NCBI GenBank assembly: GCA_951812975.1
Contig: CATOTC010000001.1
Span: forward strand, 620,001 to 684,000
Reading direction: 5' to 3'
DNA length: 64,000 nucleotides
Source: an uncultured Acidimicrobiales bacterium
GTDB lineage: Bacteria > Actinomycetota > Acidimicrobiia > Acidimicrobiales > Aldehydirespiratoraceae
Numbering within the stretch: position 1 is the first letter of the stretch; every line of letters starts with the position of its first letter. Both the position numbers and the translations under genes were made by a program. The notes beneath the pieces were generated by a model. That model saw only the letters and a program-made list of their open reading frames with translations. It ran no database searches and had not been told where the DNA came from. Shown piece after piece: positions 51,235 through 60,179 of the stretch.

Positions 51235-54200
51235 TGCCCGCCGCGATCCTCGGGGTTTGGATCACCAACCAGGTGATCTTCTGGGGAGTCGTCAACGGTC
51301 TCATTTTCGGGCTGCTGGCGATGGGGATCGTGTTGATCTACCGCAGCACCCGAGTCATCAACTTCGCGGTCGGCAACATGGGGCTCCCCGGCGCGGCGCT
51401 GTTCGCGTTGATGATGATCAACTGGGGTTTCCCGTTCTGGGTGGCGTTGATCTCATGCCTGCTGATCGGCGCGCTGATCGGCGCGGTCGTCGAAGTCGTC
51501 ATCGTCAAACGGCTCTTTCACCGACCCCGGGTGGTCCTGCTGATCGCCACGGTCGGAATCGCCGAGTTGATGCGCGCCATAGTGGTCACGGCCTACCCCG
51601 ACATCGAAGGAGTCCAAACCTCATATCCGGTGGCGATCGGCACGATCTGGGAGGACGCGCTCTCCTGGGTCACCGCGCTCACAACCTGGATACCCGGCGT
51701 GGCCGCCGACAGCGGGTTGCGCATCAAGGGCGCGGAGTTGCAGGTTCTCATTGTCGTTCCGCTCGTGGCCCTGGTTCTCGGGTTGCTGGTCACCAAAACG
51801 GTGTTCGGCAAGGCCATCACCGCATCGGCTGACAATGTCGAACTGAGCCGCCTGTCGGGGGTCAACCCCCATGTGGTCTCCACCGTCGTGTGGACCATCG
51901 GCGGTTTCCTGGCAACCCTCTCGATGATCCTGCTGAGCGGCGGGTCAGCGGCGACCGGAATCGAGAACCTGGGGCCGTTCACGCTCACCAACGCCCTCGC
52001 TGCGGCCGTCATAGCGGGGATGCGTTCGTTCCCGCGGGCCATGCTCGGCGGGATCGCCATCGGCATCGCCCAGAATCTCTTCAACTTCAACTTCACCCGA
52101 GACCCCGGGCTCGGCACGTTGCTGGTGTTCGTAGTGGTGGTGGTCGCCCTCTACTGGCAGAGCCGCAACACCGACGACGAAGCGGTTCTGGCCTTCGCCC
52201 CCAAGGTGCGGCCGTTGCCGCTGTGGGCACGCGACATCTGGTGGATACGCAACATGCACCGCATCGCGATGGCGATCGGCTTGCTGGTCGTGATCTTCAT
52301 TGCCTGGCGACACACCGAGATATTCAGTTGGATCAACGACAACCAGACTCTGTGGGAAGCCCCTGAGAAGATCAAACAATCACAGTTCCTGCTGTACTCG
52401 ACAATCGTCGCTGTGGCCATATGTGTCGCTTCGTTGACGGTCATAACAGGCTGGTCGGGGCAGCTTTCGCTGGCGCAGATGGCGTACGCGGGGATCGGTG
52501 CATTGAGCGCCGCCGCCTTCAACCGCGGCATCGAGCTCGACATCGGTTACGGCGACACCCGCCTCATCGACTTCCAATGGCCACCGATACCGACGGTCCC
52601 GGCGATCATCGCCGCGGTGTTCTTCACCGCAGCGGTGGCTGCGATCACCGGCGTCGGGGCGCTGCGGGTGCGCGGGCTGATGCTGGCCGTGTCGACCTTC
52701 GCGTTCGCGATCGCTGCACAGAGCTACCTCTACGGCCGGCCCTTCTTCAGCGACGGCGACCGCAGCGTGCTGTTCGACCGCGGCTATCTGTTCGGCTGGT
52801 ACCTCAAAGACCAGCGAAGCTACTTCTATTTCTGTCTCGCCTGTCTGATCGTGGTAGTGACGGTGCTGGGAAGGCTCCGACGTTCCGGGTTCGGGCGGAC
52901 GGTCATCGCGGTGCGCGACAACGCAGACACCGCCTCGGCCTACACCGTGTCACCGGTTCGCATGAAGCTCATGGCATTCGCGGTGGCCGGCGGCGTCGCC
53001 GGACTCGGCGGTGCCCTGCTGGGCAACCTCGTCCGCCAGATCCGTTTCAACGAGGCACTGTTTCAGATCGGCGATTCTCTGAAGGTTGTCAACATGGTCG
53101 TGATCGGCGGGCTGGGATCTGTCACGGGGCCGCTGCTCGGCGCACTGTGGATCGAGGGACTCCCTAAGTTCTTCCCGGACCAACCCGTGGTGAGTCTCGT
53201 CACCTCCAGCATCGGCTTCCTGTTCGTGCTGATGTACTTCCCGGGTGGATTCGTGCAGATCGCCTATGCGACGCGCGACAGCATCATCGGAGCAGTCGAG
53301 AAACGGCGGGATGCGCAGGCGACTGCTGAATCGACCACCGCGCCCCCGACCGCGTTGAAGCAACGTGTCCGCCGGAACCCGGCCGAGATTGCCGCAGCCC
53401 CATCAACGATCACCCGCTCGCTGGGGTTCGGGGTCGCCATCGTCAAGGCACTGGCATCGCTGGCAATAGCCGTGTTGGCCGTCCCGCAACTGCTGGGTGG
53501 CGACACCTACGGCTGGGGGATCCTGCTGTTGGCTGTCGCTGCTTCGGGGTTCTGGTCCGCGCACCTGCTGTATCTGCTGGCTCCAGCACCGGCGAAGATC
53601 GTCGGGTCCGCCCGCCAAAAGGCGCTCTACACGCTGCTGTTGTTCTTTGAAGCTCCGGGCATACCGTTCATGTGGCCGTTCTTCATACGCAACTGGCTCC
53701 CCAGCGAGAGACGTCTGGCTTCAGCGGCACGAGTCGATCAGGCAAGCACGCCGAGCAGCTCCGACGGCAACGGACTGATCTTGCGGACCCAAGACATCAC
53801 CGTGAACTTCGGGGGCAACATCGCGGTCGACCATGTGGACATCGACGTCTACCAAGACGAGATCGTCGGCCTGATCGGCACCAACGGTGCGGGCAAGTCC
53901 ACATTCATGAACGCCGTCGGCGGATACGTGCCGTCGGTCGGCACCGTCGAGCTGATCGGCCTCGACATCTCGGACCTGTCGCCGCCGAGACGCTCGCGTG
54001 AAGGTCTCGGCCGGACCTTCCAGGCGGCCACACTCTTCCCCGAGCTGACCGTGCGCGAATCCGTACAGGTAGCACTCGAGGCGCGGGAACGGTCGTCTTT
54101 CGTAAAGAGCGCCCTGTTCTTGAACGGACCCGCTGAACGACGCAAACGAAGCGACGCAGACGACCTGATCGACTTTCTCGGCCTAGGGCGGTACGCCGAC

Positions 54201-54551
54201 AGCTTCATCTCCGACCTCTCCACCGGAACCCGACGCATCGTTGAGATCGCAGGGTTGTTGGCCGTCGACGCCGAACTGTTGTGCCTCGACGAACCCACCG
54301 CGGGGATCGCACAACGAGAAACCGAGGCGTTCGGTCCCCTGATCGTTGAGATCCGCAAAGAACTCGGCGCGGCAATGCTGATCATCGAGCATGACATGCC
54401 CCTCATCATGAGCATTAGCGACCGCGTCTACTGCCTCGAGTCCGGTGCGGTGATCGCTACCGGGGAACCCGAGACCGTACGCAACGACCCCGCGGTGATA
54501 GCAAGTTACCTCGGCACCGACGACCGCGCCATCGAACGCAGCGACCAATGA
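51234..54551 (+). CDS. LivH-LivM-LivG fused ABC transporter subunit
   Basis: An 1105-residue fusion. 1-305: LivH permease (FGLLAMGIVLIYRSTRVINF and LSRLSGVNPHVVSTVVWTIG). 340-700: LivM permease (VITGWSGQLSLAQMAYAGIG, AVRDNADTASAYTVSPVRMK, GGLGSVTGPLLGALWIEGLP). 700-830: an added pair of hydrophobic helices and a linker. 845-1105: LivG ATPase, Walker A GTNGAGKST (about 881-889), LGRTFQAATLFPELTVRES and a degenerate signature LSTGTRRIVEIAGLL instead of LSGGQ, Walker B LLCLDEPTAGI. With MFS-LivF it makes a whole HAAT-type importer except the binding protein, for which no gene is seen here. Substrate unknown, likely an amino acid, amide or CoA-pathway acid. Confidence 0.88.
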   Translation: MPAAILGVWITNQVIFWGVVNGLIFGLLAMGIVLIYRSTRVINFAVGNMGLPGAALFALMMINWGFPFWVALISCLLIGALIGAVVEVVIVKRLFHRPRVVLLIATVGIAELMRAIVVTAYPDIEGVQTSYPVAIGTIWEDALSWVTALTTWIPGVAADSGLRIKGAELQVLIVVPLVALVLGLLVTKTVFGKAITASADNVELSRLSGVNPHVVSTVVWTIGGFLATLSMILLSGGSAATGIENLGPFTLTNALAAAVIAGMRSFPRAMLGGIAIGIAQNLFNFNFTRDPGLGTLLVFVVVVVALYWQSRNTDDEAVLAFAPKVRPLPLWARDIWWIRNMHRIAMAIGLLVVIFIAWRHTEIFSWINDNQTLWEAPEKIKQSQFLLYSTIVAVAICVASLTVITGWSGQLSLAQMAYAGIGALSAAAFNRGIELDIGYGDTRLIDFQWPPIPTVPAIIAAVFFTAAVAAITGVGALRVRGLMLAVSTFAFAIAAQSYLYGRPFFSDGDRSVLFDRGYLFGWYLKDQRSYFYFCLACLIVVVTVLGRLRRSGFGRTVIAVRDNADTASAYTVSPVRMKLMAFAVAGGVAGLGGALLGNLVRQIRFNEALFQIGDSLKVVNMVVIGGLGSVTGPLLGALWIEGLPKFFPDQPVVSLVTSSIGFLFVLMYFPGGFVQIAYATRDSIIGAVEKRRDAQATAESTTAPPTALKQRVRRNPAEIAAAPSTITRSLGFGVAIVKALASLAIAVLAVPQLLGGDTYGWGILLLAVAASGFWSAHLLYLLAPAPAKIVGSARQKALYTLLLFFEAPGIPFMWPFFIRNWLPSERRLASAARVDQASTPSSSDGNGLILRTQDITVNFGGNIAVDHVDIDVYQDEIVGLIGTNGAGKSTFMNAVGGYVPSVGTVELIGLDISDLSPPRRSREGLGRTFQAATLFPELTVRESVQVALEARERSSFVKSALFLNGPAERRKRSDADDLIDFLGLGRYADSFISDLSTGTRRIVEIAGLLAVDAELLCLDEPTAGIAQRETEAFGPLIVEIRKELGAAMLIIEHDMPLIMSISDRVYCLESGAVIATGEPETVRNDPAVIASYLGTDDRAIERSDQ

Positions 54552-54627
54552 TCCAAGGTTGAGGAGAACTGCAAGTCTCCCGGACGCTCAGCGCTCAACT
54601 GGGGTAGGGTGTAACCGGAGGTTGGCT

Positions 54628-54807
54628 ATGCCCCTGCGCTCATCTATACGACGGAAGACATTGTCGGATGAAACTCAGAAGCGGTTAGCGGCCGCTTCGG
54701 CGGAAGATGATGATATTGCCGATCCTGAAGGCGATCTCGCTTCGGAGAGGTATACCCGCCACTCAAGTTCCGAAGAGTTTCTGACCTCGTTGAAACAGCG
54801 GATCTAA
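54628..54807 (+). CDS. Putative antitoxin of a RelBE/ParDE-like pair
   Basis: A 59-residue protein from ATG 54628, with CGGAGG a few bases before it; the frame opens at 54559 but the added residues look untranslated. SSIRRKTLSDETQKRLAAAS is a basic helix and the rest is acidic (AEDDDIADPEGDLASERY). The 9-base gap to the toxin-like gene and the small-basic/acidic layout suggest an antitoxin. No clear DNA-binding family was recognised. Confidence 0.5.
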   Translation: MPLRSSIRRKTLSDETQKRLAAASAEDDDIADPEGDLASERYTRHSSSEEFLTSLKQRI

Positions 54808-54816
54808 GCCTCCCCA

Positions 54817-55125
54817 GTGCCCACTCATGATGAGACTGACTCGTTTCGTCGCGATTTCGCGAGGCTGAATTCGACAAACAAGCAGCGGTTTCTCTCCGTT
54901 CTCGAGGCATTCGTCGCCGACCTGAGTGCTATCGAAACGGGTAAACGCAAACACTTCCGTTCCGGGCTGAGGGTCAAAGGCGTGCAAGGGACCCGCGGAG
55001 TGTTTGAGATGACGTGGGCACCCGATGGACGAGCAACATTCTCGTATGGCGAACCGGTCCAGGAGGGCGCGCGCCATGTGCAGTGGCGCCGGTGTGGAAC
55101 ACACTCGATTTTCCGGAACCCGTGA
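54817..55125 (+). CDS. Putative RelE/ParE-family toxin
   Basis: A 102-residue protein from GTG 54817. RRDFARLNSTNKQRFLSVLE is the helical start; then KHFRSGLRVKGVQGTRGVFE and MTWAPDGRATFSYGEP followed by HVQWRRCGTHSIFRNP are the beta-sheet core and tail seen in RelE/ParE-fold toxins (basic patch and R near the end). A mRNA-cleaving toxin is likely but no catalytic set can be fixed. Its stop is followed by about 350 bases (55126-55477) with a repeat, one doubtful open frame and nothing else recognised. Confidence 0.6.
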   Translation: MPTHDETDSFRRDFARLNSTNKQRFLSVLEAFVADLSAIETGKRKHFRSGLRVKGVQGTRGVFEMTWAPDGRATFSYGEPVQEGARHVQWRRCGTHSIFRNP

Positions 55126-55143
55126 AAATCCCTAAACGGCGAT

Positions 55144-55407
55144 TCAGCGTCTCAAGACTCTGCCAGGGTCGGCACGATTCCTGATCGCGTGGGGGTTGGT
55201 GTTGAAGTCGATGCCCTTGGGTTGGTTGTAACGGATTTCTCGAAAGGCGGAACGGATCTCGGTGTTGGGTGCTTCGGGGTGTCTCTCCGCGCGCTGTGGT
55301 ACGGGATGCTTCGTTAGTCTGTAGCTGCAGTGCGTGTCGTGTCTGGTCAACCAAAACCAGAGGGGTCGTTCACGGCCGACCGAGTTATCGAAGAACCAGG
55401 ACGCCAC
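55144..55407 (-). CDS. Doubtful hypothetical protein in accessory patch
   Basis: An 87-codon frame on the minus strand with moderately G/C-rich third positions (MASWFFDNSVGRERPLWFWL at the start, REIRYNQPKGIDFNTNPH near the end). It does not match any family I know. The segment at 55212-55249 is repeated at 57621-57658, where the same frame reads REIRYSQPMG, so it may be part of a dispersed repeat rather than a gene. Confidence 0.22.
   Translation of the reverse strand: MASWFFDNSVGRERPLWFWLTRHDTHCSYRLTKHPVPQRAERHPEAPNTEIRSAFREIRYNQPKGIDFNTNPHAIRNRADPGRVLRR
55212..55249. repeat. 38-bp dispersed repeat, copy 1
   Basis: TGCCCTTGGGTTGGTTGTAA followed by CGGATTTCTCGAAAGGCG. 34 of 38 bases match the copy at 57621-57658, same orientation, 2.4 kb apart. 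The two copies bracket the hypothetical genes at 55478-57539. Confidence 0.7.
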
Positions 55408-55477
55408 GTCGCCAGCTCAACTTACGCGCCGGTTCTGGGGTGACGAATCCACGGGACCGCCATACCCTTGGCCGTCC

Positions 55478-56152
55478 ATGAGAACAGCCGCGGAAGCAGC
55501 TACAGTCATCGCCGTTGTCGTCGCCCTATGCACCCAAGCAAGGCTCGGGACAAGGATTCAGGAATGGGCTGTCGTCCGGTACGTCTATAGATGGACACGA
55601 TTTCAGAGCGCAACGTCAGGGATACACCCCGACAATTCGCGGCGCAACCGATGGACGCGAAACGTGCTTGGATGGCTGGTCCCTCGGAGCTACAGACCCG
55701 GCAACGAGATACCCGACGACAAACGAACCTCGCTCGACGCCACCATTGAGTTCCGTATGCCGTGGTTCAACCTGCGCGCGTTGAAGAACAACCCGCATCT
55801 CTATGACCGGATCAAGGACTACTCCGACGTGAAGGAAACACCGCGATGGGTCAAGGAGTTAAGGGAATGCCACCGCGGTGTGGCTTGCGCTGACTGCGGC
55901 GTCGACTACGGAGAACTCAACGAAGCGGAAAGGAGCGGGCGAAACCGCGAGCGCTCATTGTTGAGGGGTCTTAACCGACTAGTGCTTCCAGAGAGTTTCC
56001 GACGGTGGGTCGGGCGGCGGGTTCGTCTGTGGTTCGGCGGGCGAGACGACAGGCTGTCAGGCTGGGAATGCCCCGAAGGGTCTGTTTGCGTGGCTGAAGG
56101 CGCGGAGGGCGACCATTACTGCCGGTTCTGCCGAACACGGCGGGAGCACTAG
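55478..56152 (+). CDS. Hypothetical protein with membrane helix and Cys clusters
   Basis: A 224-residue protein, taking ATG 55478 as start because residues AAEATVIAVVVALCTQARLG then form an N-terminal membrane helix; the open frame extends 48 codons upstream. The body is basic. CHRGVACADCGVDYG and, at the end, CPEGSVCVAEGAEGDHYCRF with C-x2-C suggest two zinc sites. No known family was recognised. Codon use is less G/C-biased than in the flanking metabolic genes. Confidence 0.5.
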   Translation: MRTAAEAATVIAVVVALCTQARLGTRIQEWAVVRYVYRWTRFQSATSGIHPDNSRRNRWTRNVLGWLVPRSYRPGNEIPDDKRTSLDATIEFRMPWFNLRALKNNPHLYDRIKDYSDVKETPRWVKELRECHRGVACADCGVDYGELNEAERSGRNRERSLLRGLNRLVLPESFRRWVGRRVRLWFGGRDDRLSGWECPEGSVCVAEGAEGDHYCRFCRTRREH

Positions 56153-56220
56153 GAGCTACGCGGACAGTCCCCGCCCTGAGTCGCGCGTTCACGAGTCGCG
56201 CCGAGGTATCGTTGAGCCTC

Positions 56221-56517
56221 TTATAGTTGCTCGGAGGCGTAGATGGGGAACTCCGCGGTCAGTTCTTTCGGTAGGTGGAAACTCCACGGTCCATCCGGCA
56301 TGCACCCATATTGGCACCGTTGGGTCATCCCAGACGTGGCCATCTCGCATTCGCTCAGGTGATACTTGCGGTTGTCGTCAACGGACCCTGTCGGCACATA
56401 AGCGTGCAGTTGTTCTCCACGCAGCGTAGGGGCAGGGCACCAACGACAACTCTTGTCGCGACATTGGTGCCGGTGCCACAAGTGATCCTTGTTTAATTCT
56501 GGTTGTTTGGTGGTCAC
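56221..56517 (-). CDS. Hypothetical Cys/His-rich small protein
   Basis: A 98-residue protein with HLWHRHQCRDKSCRWCPAPT and, later, YHLSECEMATSGMTQRCQYG followed by a fifth or sixth Cys (C-M-P-D). The spacing of seven cysteines and several histidines suggests a small zinc-binding protein. No family recognised. It is convergent with the preceding hypothetical gene. Confidence 0.45.
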   Translation of the reverse strand: MTTKQPELNKDHLWHRHQCRDKSCRWCPAPTLRGEQLHAYVPTGSVDDNRKYHLSECEMATSGMTQRCQYGCMPDGPWSFHLPKELTAEFPIYASEQL

Positions 56518-56705
56518 GGGTACTCCTCGCGCGGCACGGCGCTAACTCGTCTGATCGCCATAGCGCCGTTTCGGTCGCCGCTATCCTTCTATGAGTGTCT
56601 GCGACTCATCGAGTGTGGGCCAGGAATGTGAACCTCAGTTGGAGGTTGTGCTGGGTTGGCGGTGCCGGAGGGGCGGACCTTGTGGTGCGCTCAGACCGTC
56701 AGAAG

Positions 56706-57539
56706 CTATTCCTCGGCGAGCCGGCGGAGCATGTTCGCGAGCAGGATCACTGAGTCTGCGGCGATCCCGGCATTCTTTCGCGTCCCTTCTTGCTTGTGTT
56801 TGACGGCTTGCGTCATCTCTATCGTTGCGTTGGCGAGCTTTCTGATCTTCTCATTCGTGCCCTGGTTGGGAGCAGAGTTCGCTACGAAACTGCCGATCCG
56901 ATTCTTGGTTTCCTTGACGGGTGGTTCTTGTACGCCCTCCTTGAGATGAAGTTCTGGGTCGAACACGATCTCGCTGAGCCGTTCGAGAATGGCATCGCAG
57001 TCGTTCCCGATGTTCCGGTATTCCAGAGAGCTGCGGGCATCTCGGAAGTGTCTCCGAAGTTCGGTGATCCCCTCATCAACCTCGGTCCATCCCGTACCGT
57101 CACGGCTTGTGATCGGCCTAGCAAGGGTTGAAGCGAGTTCGTGGTCCTCGATCTCTTCAAGTTCGAGATGGATCGGCTCGAAAAAGTTGTTCAGTATGGC
57201 AACCCCGCTATACGTCGATTCGGTTTCATCTCCATGCTCCACCCAGTAGGTCCAAAACGTGGAGTAGTCACTAAACGGCAGTTCGTGGACGACACCCAGC
57301 CGGTCCAGTAATCTCCGGCTCGTCCTGACAACAAGCCGGATTTCTTCCTCATCGAGCCGACGCGAACCACCCTCGACGTAGGCTCTAAGCTCGTCATGCC
57401 CTAAGCGCAGCAACGCGGTCGCGACCTCAGCGTCAGACCGGTCGGCGTAAGCGTTGGCGCGTAGTCGCTTCAACAGCCCGCGGTTGAGCAGACGCTCCTC
57501 TTCAAGAAAGTCTTCCTCGAAGAAGTCTTCCGGGATCAT
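56706..57539 (-). CDS. Hypothetical helical protein
   Basis: A 277-residue protein, very acidic at the start (MIPEDFFEEDFLEEERLLNR), mostly helical, with RDARSSLEYRNIGNDCDAIL in the middle and TNEKIRKLANATIEMTQAVK then TRKNAGIAADSVILLANMLR at the end. The C-terminal arrangement recalls helical domains of Abi/HEPN-adjacent proteins, but no R-x4-6-H nuclease motif can be pointed to. Function unknown. The 180 bases after its ATG side (57540-57720) hold a repeat copy and nothing else. Confidence 0.5.
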   Translation of the reverse strand: MIPEDFFEEDFLEEERLLNRGLLKRLRANAYADRSDAEVATALLRLGHDELRAYVEGGSRRLDEEEIRLVVRTSRRLLDRLGVVHELPFSDYSTFWTYWVEHGDETESTYSGVAILNNFFEPIHLELEEIEDHELASTLARPITSRDGTGWTEVDEGITELRRHFRDARSSLEYRNIGNDCDAILERLSEIVFDPELHLKEGVQEPPVKETKNRIGSFVANSAPNQGTNEKIRKLANATIEMTQAVKHKQEGTRKNAGIAADSVILLANMLRRLAEE

Positions 57540-57620
57540 GTCACGAATTATGCCCGCCCTACCTAACGGGATTGGCGTGCGAGTCCCAAGATCCTTGTAA
57601 TTTCAATGGTCTTGGGACAG

Positions 57621-57658
57621 TGCCCATGGGTTGGCTGTAACGGATTTCTCGAAGGGTG
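57621..57658. repeat. 38-bp dispersed repeat, copy 2
   Basis: TGCCCATGGGTTGGCTGTAA followed by CGGATTTCTCGAAGGGTG, differing from the copy at 55212-55249 at four positions. It lies just past a TGGGAC...GTCCCA-rich spot in the gap upstream of the hypothetical gene at 56706-57539. Confidence 0.7.
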
Positions 57659-57720
57659 AGACGGCACCAGCTCCGCCGTCAAAGAAAGGCGTAGCCTTCT
57701 GGGGATTGTTCCCTCTCGAT

Positions 57721-58199
57721 TCATAGTTGGATCACGTTTAGGCCGGTTCCTGCTTCTTTGGCAAGATCTTCGAGCCCGTCGACGACATCTTGACCACCTG
57801 TGACGGTGATTTGAGTGGTTTGGTTGATGTGGGCGATCTTGCCTTCTTCGAGGTGGTTGGACAATTCGCGTAGAAGGTGCACGAGGTGGTCGTCGGGTTC
57901 GGCGGGGTTCACGGCGGCGTGGATGTTCAGGGTGAGTTGCCAATGCTTGACCTTCGCTGCACCAGTCTTGTCGCCTTCGTCAGGCTCGCTTTGTGAGTCT
58001 TCGTCCGGTCTTGTGTCTGCGGGTTCGCAGGTGCAGTCTGCTTCTGGTTGGCCGCACTTGGCGCAGGTGGGGTGACCTTCACAGTCTCGGGCTGCGACTG
58101 CAGTTGTTCGTCGCTGCGCGATCCAGGCTGTATCTCAAGCTCCTCAGGTTCTTCGCGCCGCGTAGCGCACCCGCCCCATCGCGTGATGTCCGAAGACAT
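57721..58199 (-). pseudogene. Frameshifted zinc-ribbon protein (unknown family)
   Basis: Two frames join into one coherent protein. From ATG 58199 the first reads MSSDITRWGGCATRREEPEE to about residue 40; near 58080 a one-base slip gives CEGHPTCAKCGQPEADCTC, an acidic linker (DEDSQSEPDEGDK), then HWQLTLNIHAAVNPAEPDDH and QITVTGGQDVVDGLEDLAKE to the stop at 57721. In the second frame there is no start codon above the zinc ribbon. It could be a decayed gene, a sequencing error, or a programmed shift. Without the first part, only the 63 C-terminal residues could be made from GTG 57912. Confidence 0.45.
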
Positions 58200-58265
58200 C
58201 TCCGCATGAACCTAGACTAGCTCCTTGAGCAGAGTTGAGCCCTATGCGAAAAAGTAAACGGACCA

Positions 58266-59516
58266 ATGTTTGATTCGCTGCGGTCAGTACTGCGGTTCCG
58301 CAAATTTGAGCTGAACCCAAACAGGCGACGGCTCGCGACGTCCGCCGATGTAGACGACCTTCGTCGACTAGCCAAGAAACGGCTGCCTGCCGGCGTCTTC
58401 GACTACATCGACGGGGGCGCGGAGGACGAACTCACACTCGTCAGAAACGCGCGGGCCTACCAGACGCTTGGATTTCGTCCCCGAGTCCTGCGCGATGTGT
58501 CCGCAGTCGATCCCTCCTGCACCCTTCTGGGTCGGCCAACACCACTGCCGCTGGTGCTTGCGCCGAGCGGATTCACGCGTATCGCCCATCCCCAAGGCGA
58601 GCTTGCGGTCACTCGGGCGGCAGCTCGGCTCGGGATCCCTTACACGCTCTCCACGATGGGCACGCGTTCCATTGAGGAAATGGCCGCAGCCAGCGACAGC
58701 GTTGCATGGGCTGGCGACGGCGAGCGACGTCTGTGGTTCCAGGTATATGTCTGGAAAGACCGTCAGTTGATGCGCGACATGATCGAGCGTTGCGCCGCTG
58801 CACGTTACGAAGCACTCGTAGTAACCGTCGATACGCCTCGTCTGGGTCGCCGCGAACGCGACGTGCGGCGGGGGATGGAACTGCCCCCCAAGCTCGGGCT
58901 CGGCACCATAATTGACGGGATGTTGCGCCCGTCGTGGACCTGGCAGTTCCTGCGCAACGATCCGATCATGTTCGCGAACGTGACAACCAGCAGCAGCGGC
59001 ATTGAAAGTCCCGACGGGTCGAGTGCCATCGTTCTCGCTGATCACCTCAGCCAACAGTTCGACGCGTCATTGTCGTGGGACGACATCGACTGGTTCCGTT
59101 CGATATGGGACGGCAAAATCATCGTCAAGGGCATACAGACCGTCGAAGACGCTCTGCTCTGCGTGGAGCGCGGTGTTGATGCCGCGTGTTTATCGAACCA
59201 TGGTGGCCGCCAACTCGACGGCGCTCCCGCGCCCATCGATCTGGTGACACCATGCCGAGACGCCGTCGGTGACCGCATCGATATCATCGCCGACGGTGGA
59301 GTGCGGCGCGGCTCAGACATCGTCAAAGCCCGAGCGTTGGGCGCCGACGCGGTCATGACCGGACGCCCCTACCTCTACGCCCTCGGCGCCGCAGGCGAAC
59401 TCGGCGTCGACTGGCTGCTCGACTTCTTCGACGACGGCATGCGCCGTACCATGGCGCTTTGCGGCGCGTCAACCGTCGACGAGCTTTCCCCAGCTCTGAT
59501 CAGCAAGGAGACTTGA
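58266..59516 (+). CDS. FMN-dependent alpha-hydroxy-acid dehydrogenase (LldD-like)
   Basis: A 416-residue TIM barrel. LPAGVFDYIDGGAEDELTLV is the N-terminal FMN loop; LSTMGTRSIEEMA, WFQVYVWKDRQLMRDMIERC and VVTVDTPRLGRRERDVRRGM lie on the barrel; ACLSNHGGRQLDGAPAPIDL holds the catalytic His and substrate Arg; IIADGGVRRGSDIVKARALG plus GADAVMTGRPYLYALGAAGE binds FMN phosphate. It oxidises L-lactate or another 2-hydroxy acid. It is followed directly by the methyltransferase gene (stop and GTG adjacent). Confidence 0.87.
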   Translation: MFDSLRSVLRFRKFELNPNRRRLATSADVDDLRRLAKKRLPAGVFDYIDGGAEDELTLVRNARAYQTLGFRPRVLRDVSAVDPSCTLLGRPTPLPLVLAPSGFTRIAHPQGELAVTRAAARLGIPYTLSTMGTRSIEEMAAASDSVAWAGDGERRLWFQVYVWKDRQLMRDMIERCAAARYEALVVTVDTPRLGRRERDVRRGMELPPKLGLGTIIDGMLRPSWTWQFLRNDPIMFANVTTSSSGIESPDGSSAIVLADHLSQQFDASLSWDDIDWFRSIWDGKIIVKGIQTVEDALLCVERGVDAACLSNHGGRQLDGAPAPIDLVTPCRDAVGDRIDIIADGGVRRGSDIVKARALGADAVMTGRPYLYALGAAGELGVDWLLDFFDDGMRRTMALCGASTVDELSPALISKET

Positions 59517-60176
59517 GTGTCACGAAACAGTGCCATGCCCGCAGACCTCGTCGCCTACGCGGCGGCACACTCAACCCGGCCCGACGAAGTCCAGAAGGCC
59601 CTGATCGCGGCCACCGAAACAAAGGCTGGGGGCTTCGCCGGGATGCAGATCGGAACCGACCAGGGCGTGTTCATGACCCTGCTCACCGCGGTCCTGCAAG
59701 TCGGATTCGCGGTGGAGGTCGGAACTTTCACAGGATACTCGGCCCTCTGCATAGCCCGGGGCCTTGCGCCCGGCGGTCGCCTGCTGTGCTGTGATGTCAG
59801 CGAGGAGTGGACCAGTATCGGCCGCGAGCACTGGGAGATGGCCGGTGTATCAGACCGGATCGATCTGCGAATCGCTCCCGCTATCGAAACCCTGCGATCC
59901 CTTCCGCCCGAACCGAAGATCGACTTGGCGTTCATCGACGCCGACAAGACCGGCTACATGTCGTATTACGAAGAAATCTTGTCGCGCCTGTCGCCGCAGG
60001 GGGTCATTCTGGTGGACAACACACTCTGGCACGGAATGATCCTTGAGGATTCCGGGGCGGAAGACTCCGACACGGTGGCTCTGCGAGCCTTCAACGACCA
60101 CGTGGCCGCCGACGAACGGGTCGAAGCCGTTCTGCTCACCATCGGCGACGGGGTCACGCTGATCCGCCGCCGCTGA
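59517..60176 (+). CDS. Class I SAM O-methyltransferase (catechol-type)
   Basis: A 219-residue methyltransferase. FAVEVGTFTGYSALCIARGL is motif I, LLCCDVSEEWTSIGREHWEM the SAM acidic loop, IDLAFIDADKTGYMSYYEEI the metal-binding D-A-D-K and GVILVDNTLWHGMI the N-T-L-W region. This is the divalent-metal O-methyltransferase family (SafC/caffeoyl-CoA type). GTG 59517 directly follows the oxidase stop. It probably methylates a catechol-like metabolite. Confidence 0.86.
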   Translation: MSRNSAMPADLVAYAAAHSTRPDEVQKALIAATETKAGGFAGMQIGTDQGVFMTLLTAVLQVGFAVEVGTFTGYSALCIARGLAPGGRLLCCDVSEEWTSIGREHWEMAGVSDRIDLRIAPAIETLRSLPPEPKIDLAFIDADKTGYMSYYEEILSRLSPQGVILVDNTLWHGMILEDSGAEDSDTVALRAFNDHVAADERVEAVLLTIGDGVTLIRRR

Positions 60177-60179
60177 GAA

